From contig JAFYGB010000014.1 in assembly GCA_017543445.1 (NCBI GenBank), positions 1 to 35,738 of the forward strand: a DNA stretch of 35,738 nucleotides, written 5' to 3'. The notes under the pieces were generated by a model, which was given only the letters and a program-made list of their open reading frames with translations, did no database searches and was not told the DNA's origin. Source of the stretch: Lachnospiraceae bacterium (GTDB lineage: Bacteria; Bacillota; Clostridia; Lachnospirales; Lachnospiraceae). Numbering within the stretch: the first letter of the stretch is position 1; every line of letters begins with the position of its first letter. Both the position numbers and the translations under genes were made by a program. Below, one piece after another: positions 1 to 7,858 of the stretch.

Positions 1-1
1 C

Positions 2-265
2 ACGGATGCCTGCTATCGCGAAACCCGAGAAAAAGTAAACCGTAGAAAAGAGCAGGGCGCCATTTGTGTCGAAATGGAATGTGCCGGTATGCAGGCTGTT
101 TGCGATTTCAGAGGAACAGAATTCTTTCAATTCTTCTATGCTGGCGACAATCTGGATCATTCCTCATGGGATCCGAGAAGTCTCTCGAGCGGTGCACGCC
201 TTGACGATAAGACGAAGATCATGTTCTTGGCATTCGAACTTGGATGGAAGATAATGAATGATTAG
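2..265 (+). CDS. nucleoside phosphorylase family protein (C-terminal part)
   Basis: This is the last 87 codons of a gene that begins before the window. The visible part contains VEMECAGM, the hallmark of the PNP/UDP phosphorylase family, in which the Met-Glu pair contacts the ribose. It continues with FYAGDNLD and a short C-terminal helix, as expected for the end of this fold. The family cleaves nucleosides with phosphate to a free base and ribose-1-phosphate in the cytoplasm. Substrate (uridine, purine nucleoside, or methylthioadenosine) cannot be read from this fragment. The stop is 11 bases before the next gene, so the two are probably cotranscribed. Confidence 0.8.
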   Translation, partial: TDACYRETREKVNRRKEQGAICVEMECAGMQAVCDFRGTEFFQFFYAGDNLDHSSWDPRSLSSGARLDDKTKIMFLAFELGWKIMND

Positions 266-276
266 ATGGAGGTGGA

Positions 277-690
277 ATGAATTTGATAATAAAACATAAT
301 GAATTGACAGCGGAAGAGTTTATCCATATGTGGGAATCTGTGTGGGGTGAAGGCCCGTCTTTTGAACAGACGAAACTTGCGATGGATAATACCTTGTTTA
401 GAGTTTCGATTTTTGATGGAGATAAGATCGTTGCCATGGCAAGAGTTATCGGGGATATGGGGCTTTGTTACTATATCAAAGATGTTGTAGTATTACCTGA
501 ATACCAGGGGAAAGGTATCGGTAGAATGCTGATCGATGAGCTGCTAAAGTTCATTAATGAGCATGGAGTCCCCGATACGAACATATTTGTGGAGCTGTGT
601 GCTATGCCGGACAAGATACCGTTCTATGAAAAATTCGGGTTCTCTGCCAATGAGGCTCAGAGACTGAGGATCATGTATCATGTAAGTTAG
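277..690 (+). CDS. GNAT family N-acetyltransferase
   Basis: 137 aa, the normal length for a single GNAT domain. The acetyl-CoA pyrophosphate loop is seen as EYQGKGIG (Q/RxxGxG) following the beta-4 strand KDVVVLP. The C-terminal half has the usual FYEKFGF motif that closes the fold. A GGAGGTGG ribosome site lies just before the ATG. The substrate is unknown; small GNATs of this kind modify amines of antibiotics, polyamines, amino acids or proteins. It is the first of eight stand-alone GNAT genes in the run that ends at 17032. Confidence 0.88.
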   Translation: MNLIIKHNELTAEEFIHMWESVWGEGPSFEQTKLAMDNTLFRVSIFDGDKIVAMARVIGDMGLCYYIKDVVVLPEYQGKGIGRMLIDELLKFINEHGVPDTNIFVELCAMPDKIPFYEKFGFSANEAQRLRIMYHVS

Positions 691-716
691 TATTTCGGAA
701 TAGGAGGAAGGCAATT

Positions 717-794
717 TTGTTGTTTTCAGACTTCACGAAATATATCTATGAAGATAAGACCATTGAAGGTAGTGGCAGTTTGCCTGCTGGATGA
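717..794 (+). CDS. possible small ORF or gene remnant (25 aa)
   Basis: A TTG codon preceded by AGGAGGAAGG opens a 25-codon frame ending in TGA. The strong ribosome site with no full-length gene behind it suggests either a genuine small peptide or the leftover start of a deleted gene. No family is recognised. It lies in the 127-base gap between a GNAT gene and the lipoprotein gene. Confidence 0.25.
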   Translation: MLFSDFTKYIYEDKTIEGSGSLPAG

Positions 795-817
795 ATTGAT
801 AAGATTAGGTGGACATT

Positions 818-1336
818 ATGGGAAAGAATAAGAAAGCATTCCGAATTGGTGTAGTGACAATGCTCTTTGCCTGTTTGTGTGCCTGTGGACATTCTGCTGA
901 AGCACCATCGGAGGGATCAATGACAGCACCGGAAACCATAACGAGTGTCACGGCATCGGAAAATGCTAAGAAGGACGGGGAGACCATGATAATGAAAATC
1001 GGGGAAACACCAGTTTCCGTAACCTGGGAAGAAAACGCATCCGTTCAGGAATTGACAGAACTTGCGAAAGAAGGCCTGAGCATTTCCATGTCCAAGTATG
1101 GCGGATTTGAGCAAGTCGGAGCTATCGGCAGGAGTATTTCGAGGGAGGACCGCCGGATAACGACCGCCCCGGGCGATATTGTTCTGTACTCCGGAAACCA
1201 GCTGGTTGTGTTTTACGGAAGCAATACCTGGGAGTATACAAGACTTGGAAAAATTGAACTATCGGAGAAGGAGCTTAAGGACCTGCTGGGAAACTCCGAT
1301 GTAACGATCACAATTGAAACAGAAAAGAATGATTAA
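818..1336 (+). CDS. cyclophilin-like fold lipoprotein
   Basis: 172 aa from the ATG at 818. A GTG at 809 is in frame, but the AGGTGG ribosome site overlaps it and is well spaced for 818. The N-terminus has basic residues, a short hydrophobic stretch and a lipobox (LFAC or LCAC), so the mature protein is probably a membrane-anchored lipoprotein. A Ser/Thr/Glu-rich linker follows. Residues from about 60 to the end (MKIGETPVSVTWEEN, later GDIVLYSGNQLVVFYG and WEYTRLGKI) match the bacterial cyclophilin-like fold family (PF18050 type). No enzymatic role is established for that family. The stop is 12 bases before the alcohol dehydrogenase start, suggesting cotranscription. Confidence 0.75.
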   Translation: MGKNKKAFRIGVVTMLFACLCACGHSAEAPSEGSMTAPETITSVTASENAKKDGETMIMKIGETPVSVTWEENASVQELTELAKEGLSISMSKYGGFEQVGAIGRSISREDRRITTAPGDIVLYSGNQLVVFYGSNTWEYTRLGKIELSEKELKDLLGNSDVTITIETEKND

Positions 1337-1348
1337 GGAGGACGCACG

Positions 1349-2515
1349 ATGTTAGGAAATTTCAGTTATAAGAATGCAACAAAACTCTATTTTGGGGATG
1401 ACTCCCTGAAGTATCTGAATGAGGAACTTCCAAAGTACGGAAAGACCGTACAGCTTATTTACGGTGGGGGCTCCATCAAGAAAAACGGGATCTATGATGC
1501 GGTCGTGGAGATCCTGAAGGCAAATGGAAAAATCATTGTAGAGGATGCGGGGGTAATGCCGAACCCGACCGTGGATAAACTCAGGGAGGGCGTTACTATT
1601 GCCCGAAAGAATAAGACGGACCTCCTTCTTGCAGTCGGCGGCGGTTCCTGTTGCGATTATGCAAAAGCGGTGTCCGTGTCGGTTCATTGCGATGAAGATC
1701 CCTGGGAGAAGTATTATCTCCGCTTTGAGGAACCGACCTGCGAGATCGTTCCGGTGGGATGTATCCTTACTATGGCAGGGACCGGTTCTGAGATGAATGC
1801 AGGCTCTGTTATCACGAATCATGAGACGCATCTGAAGATCGGTCACGTATTCGGGGAAGACGTAATGCCGAAGTTCTCTATTCTGAATCCGATATACACC
1901 ATGAGCCTTCCGAAGAAGCAGATGGTTGCCGGCATTTATGATATCTTCAATCACATCTGTGAGCAGTATTTTTCCGGGGAAGATGATAATACCAGCGATT
2001 ATATTGCAGAAGCCCTGATGAAGTCTGTGATCCATTCTTCCTTGATCGCCATCGAAAACCCGAATGACTATGAGGCCAGATCGAACATCATGTGGACCGC
2101 AACGTGGGCGCTGAATACCCTTATTTCCAGGGGAAAGAGCACAGACTGGATGGTGCACATGTTGGGACAGGCTGCCGGCGGATATACAGACGCGACGCAC
2201 GGAATGACGCTTTCTGCGGTTTCGTTGCCGTATTACCGATACATTATGCCCTATGGACTTCAGAAGTTTAAGAGATTTGCTACCGATGTTTGGGGAGTGA
2301 ATGCGGACGGAAAGACAGACGAGGTGATCGCGAATGAAGGGCTGGCTGCCATGGAAAGCTGGATGAAGAAGATCGGCGTTGCCATGAACCTTTCGGAGCT
2401 CGGAGCCACGGAAGATATGATTGAAGGCATCGCAGACGGCACATTTATCCTTGAGGGCGGTTACAAGGTGCTTACAAGAGATGAAGTCGTACAAATCTTA
2501 AAAGAAAGCCTTTGA
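1349..2515 (+). CDS. iron-containing alcohol dehydrogenase (butanol dehydrogenase type)
   Basis: 388 aa, full length for group III Fe-dependent alcohol dehydrogenases, which reduce aldehydes to alcohols with NAD(P)H in the cytoplasm. The nucleotide-binding GGGS is at residues 97-100. The four metal ligands are present: Asp198 and His202 in YDIFNHICEQYF, His270 in DWMVHMLG, and His284 in DATHGM. The start is the ATG after AAGGAGGACGC. It resembles the BDH/YqhD-like branch, but the exact substrate is not readable. A second, divergent member of the family is encoded on the opposite strand at 18929-20119. Confidence 0.93.
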   Translation: MLGNFSYKNATKLYFGDDSLKYLNEELPKYGKTVQLIYGGGSIKKNGIYDAVVEILKANGKIIVEDAGVMPNPTVDKLREGVTIARKNKTDLLLAVGGGSCCDYAKAVSVSVHCDEDPWEKYYLRFEEPTCEIVPVGCILTMAGTGSEMNAGSVITNHETHLKIGHVFGEDVMPKFSILNPIYTMSLPKKQMVAGIYDIFNHICEQYFSGEDDNTSDYIAEALMKSVIHSSLIAIENPNDYEARSNIMWTATWALNTLISRGKSTDWMVHMLGQAAGGYTDATHGMTLSAVSLPYYRYIMPYGLQKFKRFATDVWGVNADGKTDEVIANEGLAAMESWMKKIGVAMNLSELGATEDMIEGIADGTFILEGGYKVLTRDEVVQILKESL

Positions 2516-2557
2516 TGGTTTATTACAAACGATAAATAAGGAGATAGGTGGATCGAT

Positions 2558-3493
2558 ATGGATTACAGTACGAAGATTTCGGAAAGAATGTGGAATCAGC
2601 CGGATAAAGGTGAATTGGAGGCTGAGAGAGAACACACTTTCATCGATGATATAGTTCAAAAAATACACATAGAAAAGGAACTGCTCGCTAATCTCGATGG
2701 GATAGAGACCGCATTTGACGGCGGAGCAGGATGTGGACGATTTTCAATACTTTTGGCTAAGCAGGGGATCCACGTAACGCATTTTGACATCTCGCAACCT
2801 ATGATCGATAAAGCGAGGGAGATCGCGGAAAAAGAGGGAGTACTTGATAAACTGACTTTTGTTAAAGGAGCACTTGAAGATTTATCGAAATATAAGGACC
2901 GTTCATTTGATCTTGTAATGTCCTTTGACGCACCGATATCCTACACTTATCCAAATCAAGAACGGACGATCGGTGAACTCGTCAGAATTGCAAAAAAACG
3001 TATTATGATAAGCGTATCGAGCAGACTGGGAGCTTTGCCATATTTATCAAATCCCATACAGAAGAATCAGTTTATTTTGGATGAGGACAGCAAGGATGCT
3101 TGGGTACAGTGGTGCTTAAGCAGCAGAGAGAAGATGATCGAAGGCTTTTCGTTTAACAAAGATGCTCTGTGGAAATCCTATGAAAATGGCCTGCTGTGTG
3201 ATGTGGAAGAGTCGAAGAAGTCTTATGATAATGGCGAAATTCCGTGGAGTATTTCTTACCATTTTATGCCGGATGAGCTGGAAGGGATCCTTAAAAAGTA
3301 TGGGGTGAAGAACATATCTCTGGCTGGTCCTGGGGCATATGCGAGAACCATCCCTAATGAGATACTGGTAAAGATCATGAAAGACCCATCGCAGAGAAAA
3401 GAATTCCTTGATTTTTGTCATGAGTATGACGGCAACCCCTATGTTTGTGGAATGGGCAAAGACAACCTCTTTGCTAAGGGAGAAATAGAATAA
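2558..3493 (+). CDS. class I SAM-dependent methyltransferase
   Basis: 311 aa. SAM-binding motif I is FDGGAGCGR (residues 53-61), followed by the acidic HFDIS strand end at about 75-79 and a motif like DLVMSFDAPISYTYP at about 130. This identifies a Rossmann-fold methyltransferase of the Methyltransf_11/25 group. The C-terminal third, with no clear motif, may form a substrate lid. Residues GAYARTIP near 265 are typical of small-molecule O/N-methyltransferases in clostridia. The ribosome site is AAGGAGATAGG. The methyl acceptor cannot be deduced; position in a run of modifying enzymes suggests a small molecule. Confidence 0.85.
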   Translation: MDYSTKISERMWNQPDKGELEAEREHTFIDDIVQKIHIEKELLANLDGIETAFDGGAGCGRFSILLAKQGIHVTHFDISQPMIDKAREIAEKEGVLDKLTFVKGALEDLSKYKDRSFDLVMSFDAPISYTYPNQERTIGELVRIAKKRIMISVSSRLGALPYLSNPIQKNQFILDEDSKDAWVQWCLSSREKMIEGFSFNKDALWKSYENGLLCDVEESKKSYDNGEIPWSISYHFMPDELEGILKKYGVKNISLAGPGAYARTIPNEILVKIMKDPSQRKEFLDFCHEYDGNPYVCGMGKDNLFAKGEIE

Positions 3494-3532
3494 ATATACA
3501 TCGGCATTGCATAGTGAAAGGGATGTATGTTC

Positions 3533-4390
3533 ATGAGAACTGAGAGTGAAATTATCAAAAGTGTGTTAAAATATGCAGAGACCGATGACAATGTCAGGGC
3601 GGTGATCCGGACGGATCTGCTTCCGCAGAGGGAATATCTGTATTTATACCAATTTTGCTTTATAGTAAATGATCTATCGAAATATGAGGATGATAGGGTT
3701 TTTGAAAAGTGCTTCGGTGAAAGGATTCTTTTGTTCCGGGGCGATAAAAACTATCCGGAGATGTTTTCGAACACGAAGGCTCATCTGATGGTATATCGTG
3801 ACGGTATAACCCTTGTGATCCACGCGATGGACTGTGCGACATTTCTGCAAAAGTATAATGGAAATGATGAGCATGATAATGTATGGATCGGGGAGACTTA
3901 TCAGAAGATACTGGATAAAGATGATCTGCTTCCGAAAATCGAACGATTGACCGAAACACAGACGATCTTTGCGAGCGCGCCGACGGAAGAAGAGTTTATT
4001 GGAACTTGTAATGAGTTTTGGTGGGTATTGAAAACCTTTGCAGAGTATACGCTGCGAAAAGAATTGCTGTCTGCGATGTATTATCTGAATGTAGCGGTTC
4101 GTGACCTGCTTAACCGAATGTTGTGCTGGCACATTTACCTGCGAAACGAGAAGTCCGTAGATATGGGGATCCTTAACAGTAATTTCGAGAAGCATTTGGA
4201 GAAAGACTTATATCAGCTTTATGAGAAAACATATCCCGATGCGGACTATGAACATATTTGGCAGGCATTGGATGCGGTGACCGAATTATGGAGGCGGACA
4301 GGAAAGGCTGTCGCAGAAAAACGAGGATTTCAATATCCGGAAGAGACCGAGAGGAGTATGTTGGAATTTATACATAAACTGCAGGGCTGA
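3533..4390 (+). CDS. ANT(6)-like aminoglycoside 6-adenylyltransferase homologue, probably inactive
   Basis: 285 aa from the ATG at 3533, which gives the family-typical MRTE start; an ATG two codons earlier (3527) is also possible. The C-terminal domain (EFWWVLKTFAEYTLRKEL, then NRMLCWHI and WRRTGKAVAE) matches ANT(6)/AadE streptomycin adenylyltransferases well. The N-terminal nucleotidyltransferase motifs do not. Where the family has GSR there is RTD, where it has the metal-binding DYD there is LYQ (residues 38-40), and the third Asp (the KIDLTL strand) is also missing. AMP transfer is therefore unlikely. The frame is intact, so it may have been repurposed for binding or signalling, or be early in decay. 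Confidence 0.78.
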   Translation: MRTESEIIKSVLKYAETDDNVRAVIRTDLLPQREYLYLYQFCFIVNDLSKYEDDRVFEKCFGERILLFRGDKNYPEMFSNTKAHLMVYRDGITLVIHAMDCATFLQKYNGNDEHDNVWIGETYQKILDKDDLLPKIERLTETQTIFASAPTEEEFIGTCNEFWWVLKTFAEYTLRKELLSAMYYLNVAVRDLLNRMLCWHIYLRNEKSVDMGILNSNFEKHLEKDLYQLYEKTYPDADYEHIWQALDAVTELWRRTGKAVAEKRGFQYPEETERSMLEFIHKLQG

Positions 4391-4423
4391 AGTGAAGGTG
4401 ATCTTCCACAGAGAGGAGCGAGG

Positions 4424-4918
4424 ATGAAAGACTTTCTACTAACAACGTTTGAGCTGCCGGCTTGTGTCAAGGCAGAGTACTATGATTCGGTCGATATGTT
4501 TACGCGTGAGTCCATTTGGCAGTTGTGTTACAGGGATCTCTCCAAACACGATGTCAAGATAGCCTCGGAGGAGGAACTGTCTGAGTTGTGCTTGAACACG
4601 GATACCATTTTCCCTGAGAGACTGCGGGGGATGGCTTGTGCAGGCTTTTTGAGCGGCGCGACCTGCGGCGTGGCTCCGGAGTCGGAGCTGGTATACTTTG
4701 CGATACCGAATGCAACGTTGGATCGTGAGGCTTATTTCGGGTATCAGCTGGAGGCACTGAAAATGATTATTGAGTACAATCAAACGCACGCTTCCCGCAT
4801 CCGTGTGGTAAGCCTTTCCGCTGGTTATGAAAAAAGCCAGTGGGAACGGAGGAATGAACTCGAGAAGCAAGTCGGGCATACAATTCTAGATGTAGAAACG
4901 ATTCTGGAGTTAGCATAG
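4424..4918 (+). CDS. subtilase-like core fragment, function unknown
   Basis: 164 aa, no clear full-length family match. The middle resembles the central part of subtilisin-like (S8) domains: GMACAGFLSG where the family has the catalytic HGT-x-VAG helix, then CGVAPESELVYFAIP, then IRVVSLSAG where the family has VInmSlG. The catalytic His position reads Arg-Gly-Met (68-70), and neither the N-terminal Asp segment nor the C-terminal Ser segment is present, so no protease activity is expected. It is either a truncated copy of a larger clostridial S8-like protein or an independent small protein that kept this core. The family assignment is inference. Confidence 0.5.
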   Translation: MKDFLLTTFELPACVKAEYYDSVDMFTRESIWQLCYRDLSKHDVKIASEEELSELCLNTDTIFPERLRGMACAGFLSGATCGVAPESELVYFAIPNATLDREAYFGYQLEALKMIIEYNQTHASRIRVVSLSAGYEKSQWERRNELEKQVGHTILDVETILELA

Positions 4919-4927
4919 AGGGCAAAA

Positions 4928-5611
4928 ATGAAACTAGAGAAAATATCGGAACACGTTTGGGTCTATCCCTTTGAAGAGCGAAGGGATCGACCGAATTTGA
5001 GTTATATCCGTGGGGAACGCTGGAACCTGGCGGTTGACGCCGGGCACTCGAAAGAGCACCTCATGGAGTTTTATGATGCACTTAAGGAAGCGGGGCTTCC
5101 GCTGCCGGACATCACCGTGATCACGCATTGGCACTGGGATCATATACTGGGAATGCATGCCGTACACGGGCTTACACTGGCAAATGAGAAGACCAAACAA
5201 TATATATCGGACTTTAAGCATCGGATCGAGACGGAGGGAACGGACTTCTTCTTAGCTTTCCATGAGAGTGTTCGTGAAGAGTACAAGGATGGAAAACCGG
5301 TCGTGGTCACCCTTCCGGATATGGTTTTCAGTGGCGAGATGAAAATGGACTTGGGGAACTGTCAGGTTCGCGTATTTCGGGCGGAAGCACCACATACGGA
5401 CGACTCCACGTTGATCGAAGTGGTCGAAGATAAGGTGCTGATCCTAGGGGACTGCACCGGCGGTACATTTCCCGAGTGGACGGTGGACCAGGTCCTGGCC
5501 GATAAGCTGGCGGTGACGATAACAAACATTGCCCCCGACCTATGCCTGCCCGGACACTGGACCCCGCTCAAGAAAGAGATCATCATCCAGGACTTGCTGG
5601 ATGGGGAATAA
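4928..5611 (+). CDS. MBL-fold metallo-hydrolase
   Basis: 227 aa. The metal-binding signature HWHWDH (His67, His69, Asp71, His72) is complete. The remaining ligands His156 (APHTDDS), Asp175 (LILGDCTGG) and His210 (LPGHWTP) are also visible, consistent with a binuclear zinc site. The metallo-beta-lactamase fold includes beta-lactamases, glyoxalase II, lactonases and phosphodiesterases; nothing here picks out one. There is no signal peptide, so it acts in the cytoplasm. It starts 9 bases after the preceding gene. Confidence 0.88.
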   Translation: MKLEKISEHVWVYPFEERRDRPNLSYIRGERWNLAVDAGHSKEHLMEFYDALKEAGLPLPDITVITHWHWDHILGMHAVHGLTLANEKTKQYISDFKHRIETEGTDFFLAFHESVREEYKDGKPVVVTLPDMVFSGEMKMDLGNCQVRVFRAEAPHTDDSTLIEVVEDKVLILGDCTGGTFPEWTVDQVLADKLAVTITNIAPDLCLPGHWTPLKKEIIIQDLLDGE

Positions 5612-5622
5612 AACATTTAGAG

Positions 5623-5772
5623 GTGGATAAGGTCGATATTGACAGGATCGCATCACAGCCGTTTGATCCCGGTTGGTTCTATCGGTATCAATCGCATCTG
5701 CATATTACAGACGATGAGGGTCCTGGCGATTGGATCATAGATGGGGAGGTATCCGATGAGTCAGATCGTTGA
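5623..5772 (+). CDS. possible small protein (49 aa) or gene fragment
   Basis: The 144-base space between the MBL-fold gene and the HD gene carries an open frame from a GTG at 5623 to a TGA at 5772. The peptide looks protein-like (FDPGWFYRYQSHLHITDDEG, then WIIDGE) and is rich in aromatic and acidic residues. It overlaps the start of the next gene by 17 bases. No good ribosome site precedes the GTG. It could be a genuine small gene or the end of a lost longer one. No family recognised. Confidence 0.3.
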   Translation: MDKVDIDRIASQPFDPGWFYRYQSHLHITDDEGPGDWIIDGEVSDESDR

Positions 5773-6355
5773 GAAAATGCGACAGGAGATCATGGACCGA
5801 AGTGCCCGGTTTGAAGAATATACAAAAGGCACGAAGGATGAGTATAATATATACAGGGAGCATGTTCAGTATGTGTATAAGTATGTGGTCATGCTCTCAG
5901 AGGGTAAAAATGTTGACAGGGAAGTGCTGGAATTAGCAGCCCTGTTGCATGATATCTCCATGACCGACTGGACCCTGGACAGGAGCAGGCACAATGAATT
6001 CGGTGCAGAGATCGCGGAGCAGTTGTTGCGGGAAAATGATTATCCGGAAGATAAAACGCAGCTGGTCAAAAAGTGTATCTTGAACCATAGCAAACGAAGG
6101 CAAGAATACCGAAGTACGGAAGAAGAGCAAATACTGGTCGATGCGGACGGACTATCCCATTTTGATGTAATAGGTAAAATGTACTCTCTACCGAGTATGG
6201 TGATGGGTTTGAACGAAGAAGAATCCGTGCGTTTTGTTCAAAATAAACTGACCGGGGATTACGAAGAATTAAGCGATGATCTCAAGTGCCTGGTGAAAGA
6301 AAAATACGACAGGCTGATGGCCGCAAAATGTGCGGAGGATCTGAAAACGCTCTGA
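5756..6355 (+). CDS. HD domain-containing protein
   Basis: 199 aa from the ATG at 5756, which has GGGGAGG at good spacing; an ATG at 5741 is in frame but lies before that site. The metal-binding HD signature is visible: His36, then LHD at His65-Asp66, and a later conserved Asp. HNEFGAEIAEQLL and CILNHSKRR follow as in small HD phosphohydrolases. Such proteins hydrolyse nucleotides or related phosphoesters in the cytoplasm; the substrate here is not evident. The stop is 12 bases before the next GNAT gene. Confidence 0.82.
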   Translation: MSQIVEKMRQEIMDRSARFEEYTKGTKDEYNIYREHVQYVYKYVVMLSEGKNVDREVLELAALLHDISMTDWTLDRSRHNEFGAEIAEQLLRENDYPEDKTQLVKKCILNHSKRRQEYRSTEEEQILVDADGLSHFDVIGKMYSLPSMVMGLNEEESVRFVQNKLTGDYEELSDDLKCLVKEKYDRLMAAKCAEDLKTL

Positions 6356-6367
6356 TGGAGGAGAACT

Positions 6368-6829
6368 GTGAAAGAATATATAAAAGCTTCATTACATGAC
6401 CTGGATGCGATATTCGATATCGTTCAGTCGTCGATCCGAAAAACGTATCCGCGTTATTATCCGAAGGAGGTCGTGGATTTTTTCTGCGAACTGCATAGCA
6501 AAGAGAGAATACAAGAGGATATAGAAGCGGGCATGGTCGGCATCCTCCTGGTTGATGGAAAATGCGTTGGGACTGGCTGCTATAAAGATGATCATATTAC
6601 CCGAGTATATGTCAAACCCGAATGTCAAGGAAAAGGCTATGGCTCGTATATCATGGATCGTCTGGAAGAGAGCATCTCCGACAATTATCCCAAAGCGGAG
6701 CTAGATGCTTCATTACCGGCATGCCACCTGTATGAAACCAGAGGATACAAGACTGTTAAGCACGGCAAACATCTCGTAGAAAACGATGTGGTCCTGGTAT
6801 ATGAAATGATGGAAAAAACATTGGAATAA
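6368..6829 (+). CDS. GNAT family N-acetyltransferase
   Basis: 153 aa with a GTG start behind GGAGGAGAAC. The CoA-binding loop is ECQGKGYG after the strand ITRVYVKP; the C-terminal motif HLYETRGYKT is the usual end of a GNAT fold. The N-terminal half (DLDAIFDIVQSSIRKTYP) matches GNATs of the YafP/PhnO-like type. The substrate is unknown. Overlap-free, 12-14 base spacing to both neighbours suggests one transcript. Confidence 0.87.
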   Translation: MKEYIKASLHDLDAIFDIVQSSIRKTYPRYYPKEVVDFFCELHSKERIQEDIEAGMVGILLVDGKCVGTGCYKDDHITRVYVKPECQGKGYGSYIMDRLEESISDNYPKAELDASLPACHLYETRGYKTVKHGKHLVENDVVLVYEMMEKTLE

Positions 6830-6842
6830 TTTGGAGTGAAAT

Positions 6843-7361
6843 ATGCATAAGATCGAAGTGCGGCAAATGACGCGTGGGGATATCTCCGCTATCTGCAGGG
6901 CGGATAATGACGAAAGCGAATCGTTTGTCAATTATTTGAACCGACAGCTTGATTTTCAGGACAACCAAGAGTGTTCTGCGCTGTTGGCTTTGTGCGATGA
7001 TCAAGTTGCGGGATATGTTTTTATGTATTATCAATGCAGATGGGGCGCATGGAAAGACCGTGGTCTGCCCTGTATCTGTGATCTGATGGTATTTGAAAAA
7101 TTCCGCCGCAAAGGGATTGCCACGAAACTCATGGATATTGCAGAAGAGCAGGCACGCCGTGTGAGTTCGAAAATCTATTTGGATGTATGCCTGAATGCGG
7201 AGTATGGTCCTGCGCAACGTTTCTATGCTTTGCGTGGATACATACCTGATGGAGCGGGCGTCTATTATGAGGAGCACGTTCTGGGAACCGATGAAACGTG
7301 CAAGAATGACGATGAGTTAACACTCTGTCTGGTAAAGGAATTCAATACTACACCTCCTTGA
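6843..7361 (+). CDS. GNAT family N-acetyltransferase
   Basis: 172 aa. Motif A is visible as CDLMVFEKFRRKGIATKLMD (R-R-K-G-I-A loop), and motif B as GPAQRFYALRGY. The C-terminus is longer than in minimal GNATs and ends with a beta strand LTLCLVKEF. The RimI-like arrangement would fit a protein or small-molecule acetyltransferase; the substrate is not known. It is the last gene before a strong terminator whose stem begins at its stop codon. Confidence 0.87.
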   Translation: MHKIEVRQMTRGDISAICRADNDESESFVNYLNRQLDFQDNQECSALLALCDDQVAGYVFMYYQCRWGAWKDRGLPCICDLMVFEKFRRKGIATKLMDIAEEQARRVSSKIYLDVCLNAEYGPAQRFYALRGYIPDGAGVYYEEHVLGTDETCKNDDELTLCLVKEFNTTPP

Positions 7362-7406
7362 TTAACTGCCTAAATAATGGTATTATTTAGGCAGTTAATT
7401 TGTTTT
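7361..7406 (+). terminator. rho-independent terminator, 18-bp perfect stem
   Basis: Bases 7361-7378 and 7382-7399 form a perfect 18-bp inverted repeat with a 3-base loop, followed by TTGTTTT. It ends the first gene run (277-7361). The stem is AT-rich at both ends and symmetrical, so it could also work on the opposite strand. Confidence 0.88.
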
Positions 7407-7444
7407 AGTGACAGTAGATAAATCTACGTCAGAGGAGGGGAAAT

Positions 7445-7852
7445 ATGGCAAATGAGAAGTCTTGTGGAGCGATCATCTTCACGAATGAAAATAACGTTCG
7501 TAAGTATATGATCCAGTGCGGAGTCGGGATCTATCAGGGTTACTATGGCTTTCCCGGTGGACATGTGGAAGCGGGGGAGACCGAGCAGGAAACAGCGCTT
7601 CGGGAAGTGAAGGAAGAGACAGGACTGGATGTTGTTCTGTATGACGATTTCCGAACGAGCGATGAGCATGCTCTGGCACGGGAAGGACGTCCGAATGACA
7701 GGAAGACGAACGTATATTTCCTGGCGGATTACCAGGATCAGAAAATCACCATGCAGAAATCTGAGGTCTCGGAAATACTCCTGCTGGACTATGACGAGGC
7801 GATGAAGTGCATTAAGTACGAGGAAACGAAGCGGGAGCTTACGGAGGCCTAA
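7445..7852 (+). CDS. NUDIX hydrolase
   Basis: 135 aa, the standard length of a single NUDIX domain. The complete NUDIX box (GX5EX7REUXEEXGU) spans residues 39-61, with REVKEETGL at its end. The box binds the metal that drives hydrolysis of a nucleoside diphosphate linked to another group. The N-terminus (SCGAIIFTNEN) fits MutT/ADP-ribose-type enzymes. The ribosome site GAGGAGGGG is strong. It is the first gene after the 7361 terminator; no convincing promoter is visible between them. The downstream kinase-like gene starts 6 bases after its stop. Confidence 0.92.
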   Translation: MANEKSCGAIIFTNENNVRKYMIQCGVGIYQGYYGFPGGHVEAGETEQETALREVKEETGLDVVLYDDFRTSDEHALAREGRPNDRKTNVYFLADYQDQKITMQKSEVSEILLLDYDEAMKCIKYEETKRELTEA

Positions 7853-7858
7853 GAATAC

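Noticed and set aside
1352-2494. A long - strand frame opposite the first alcohol dehydrogenase
   Set aside because: The + strand encodes a full, recognisable enzyme with all metal ligands; the - strand frame lacks any motif or ribosome site.
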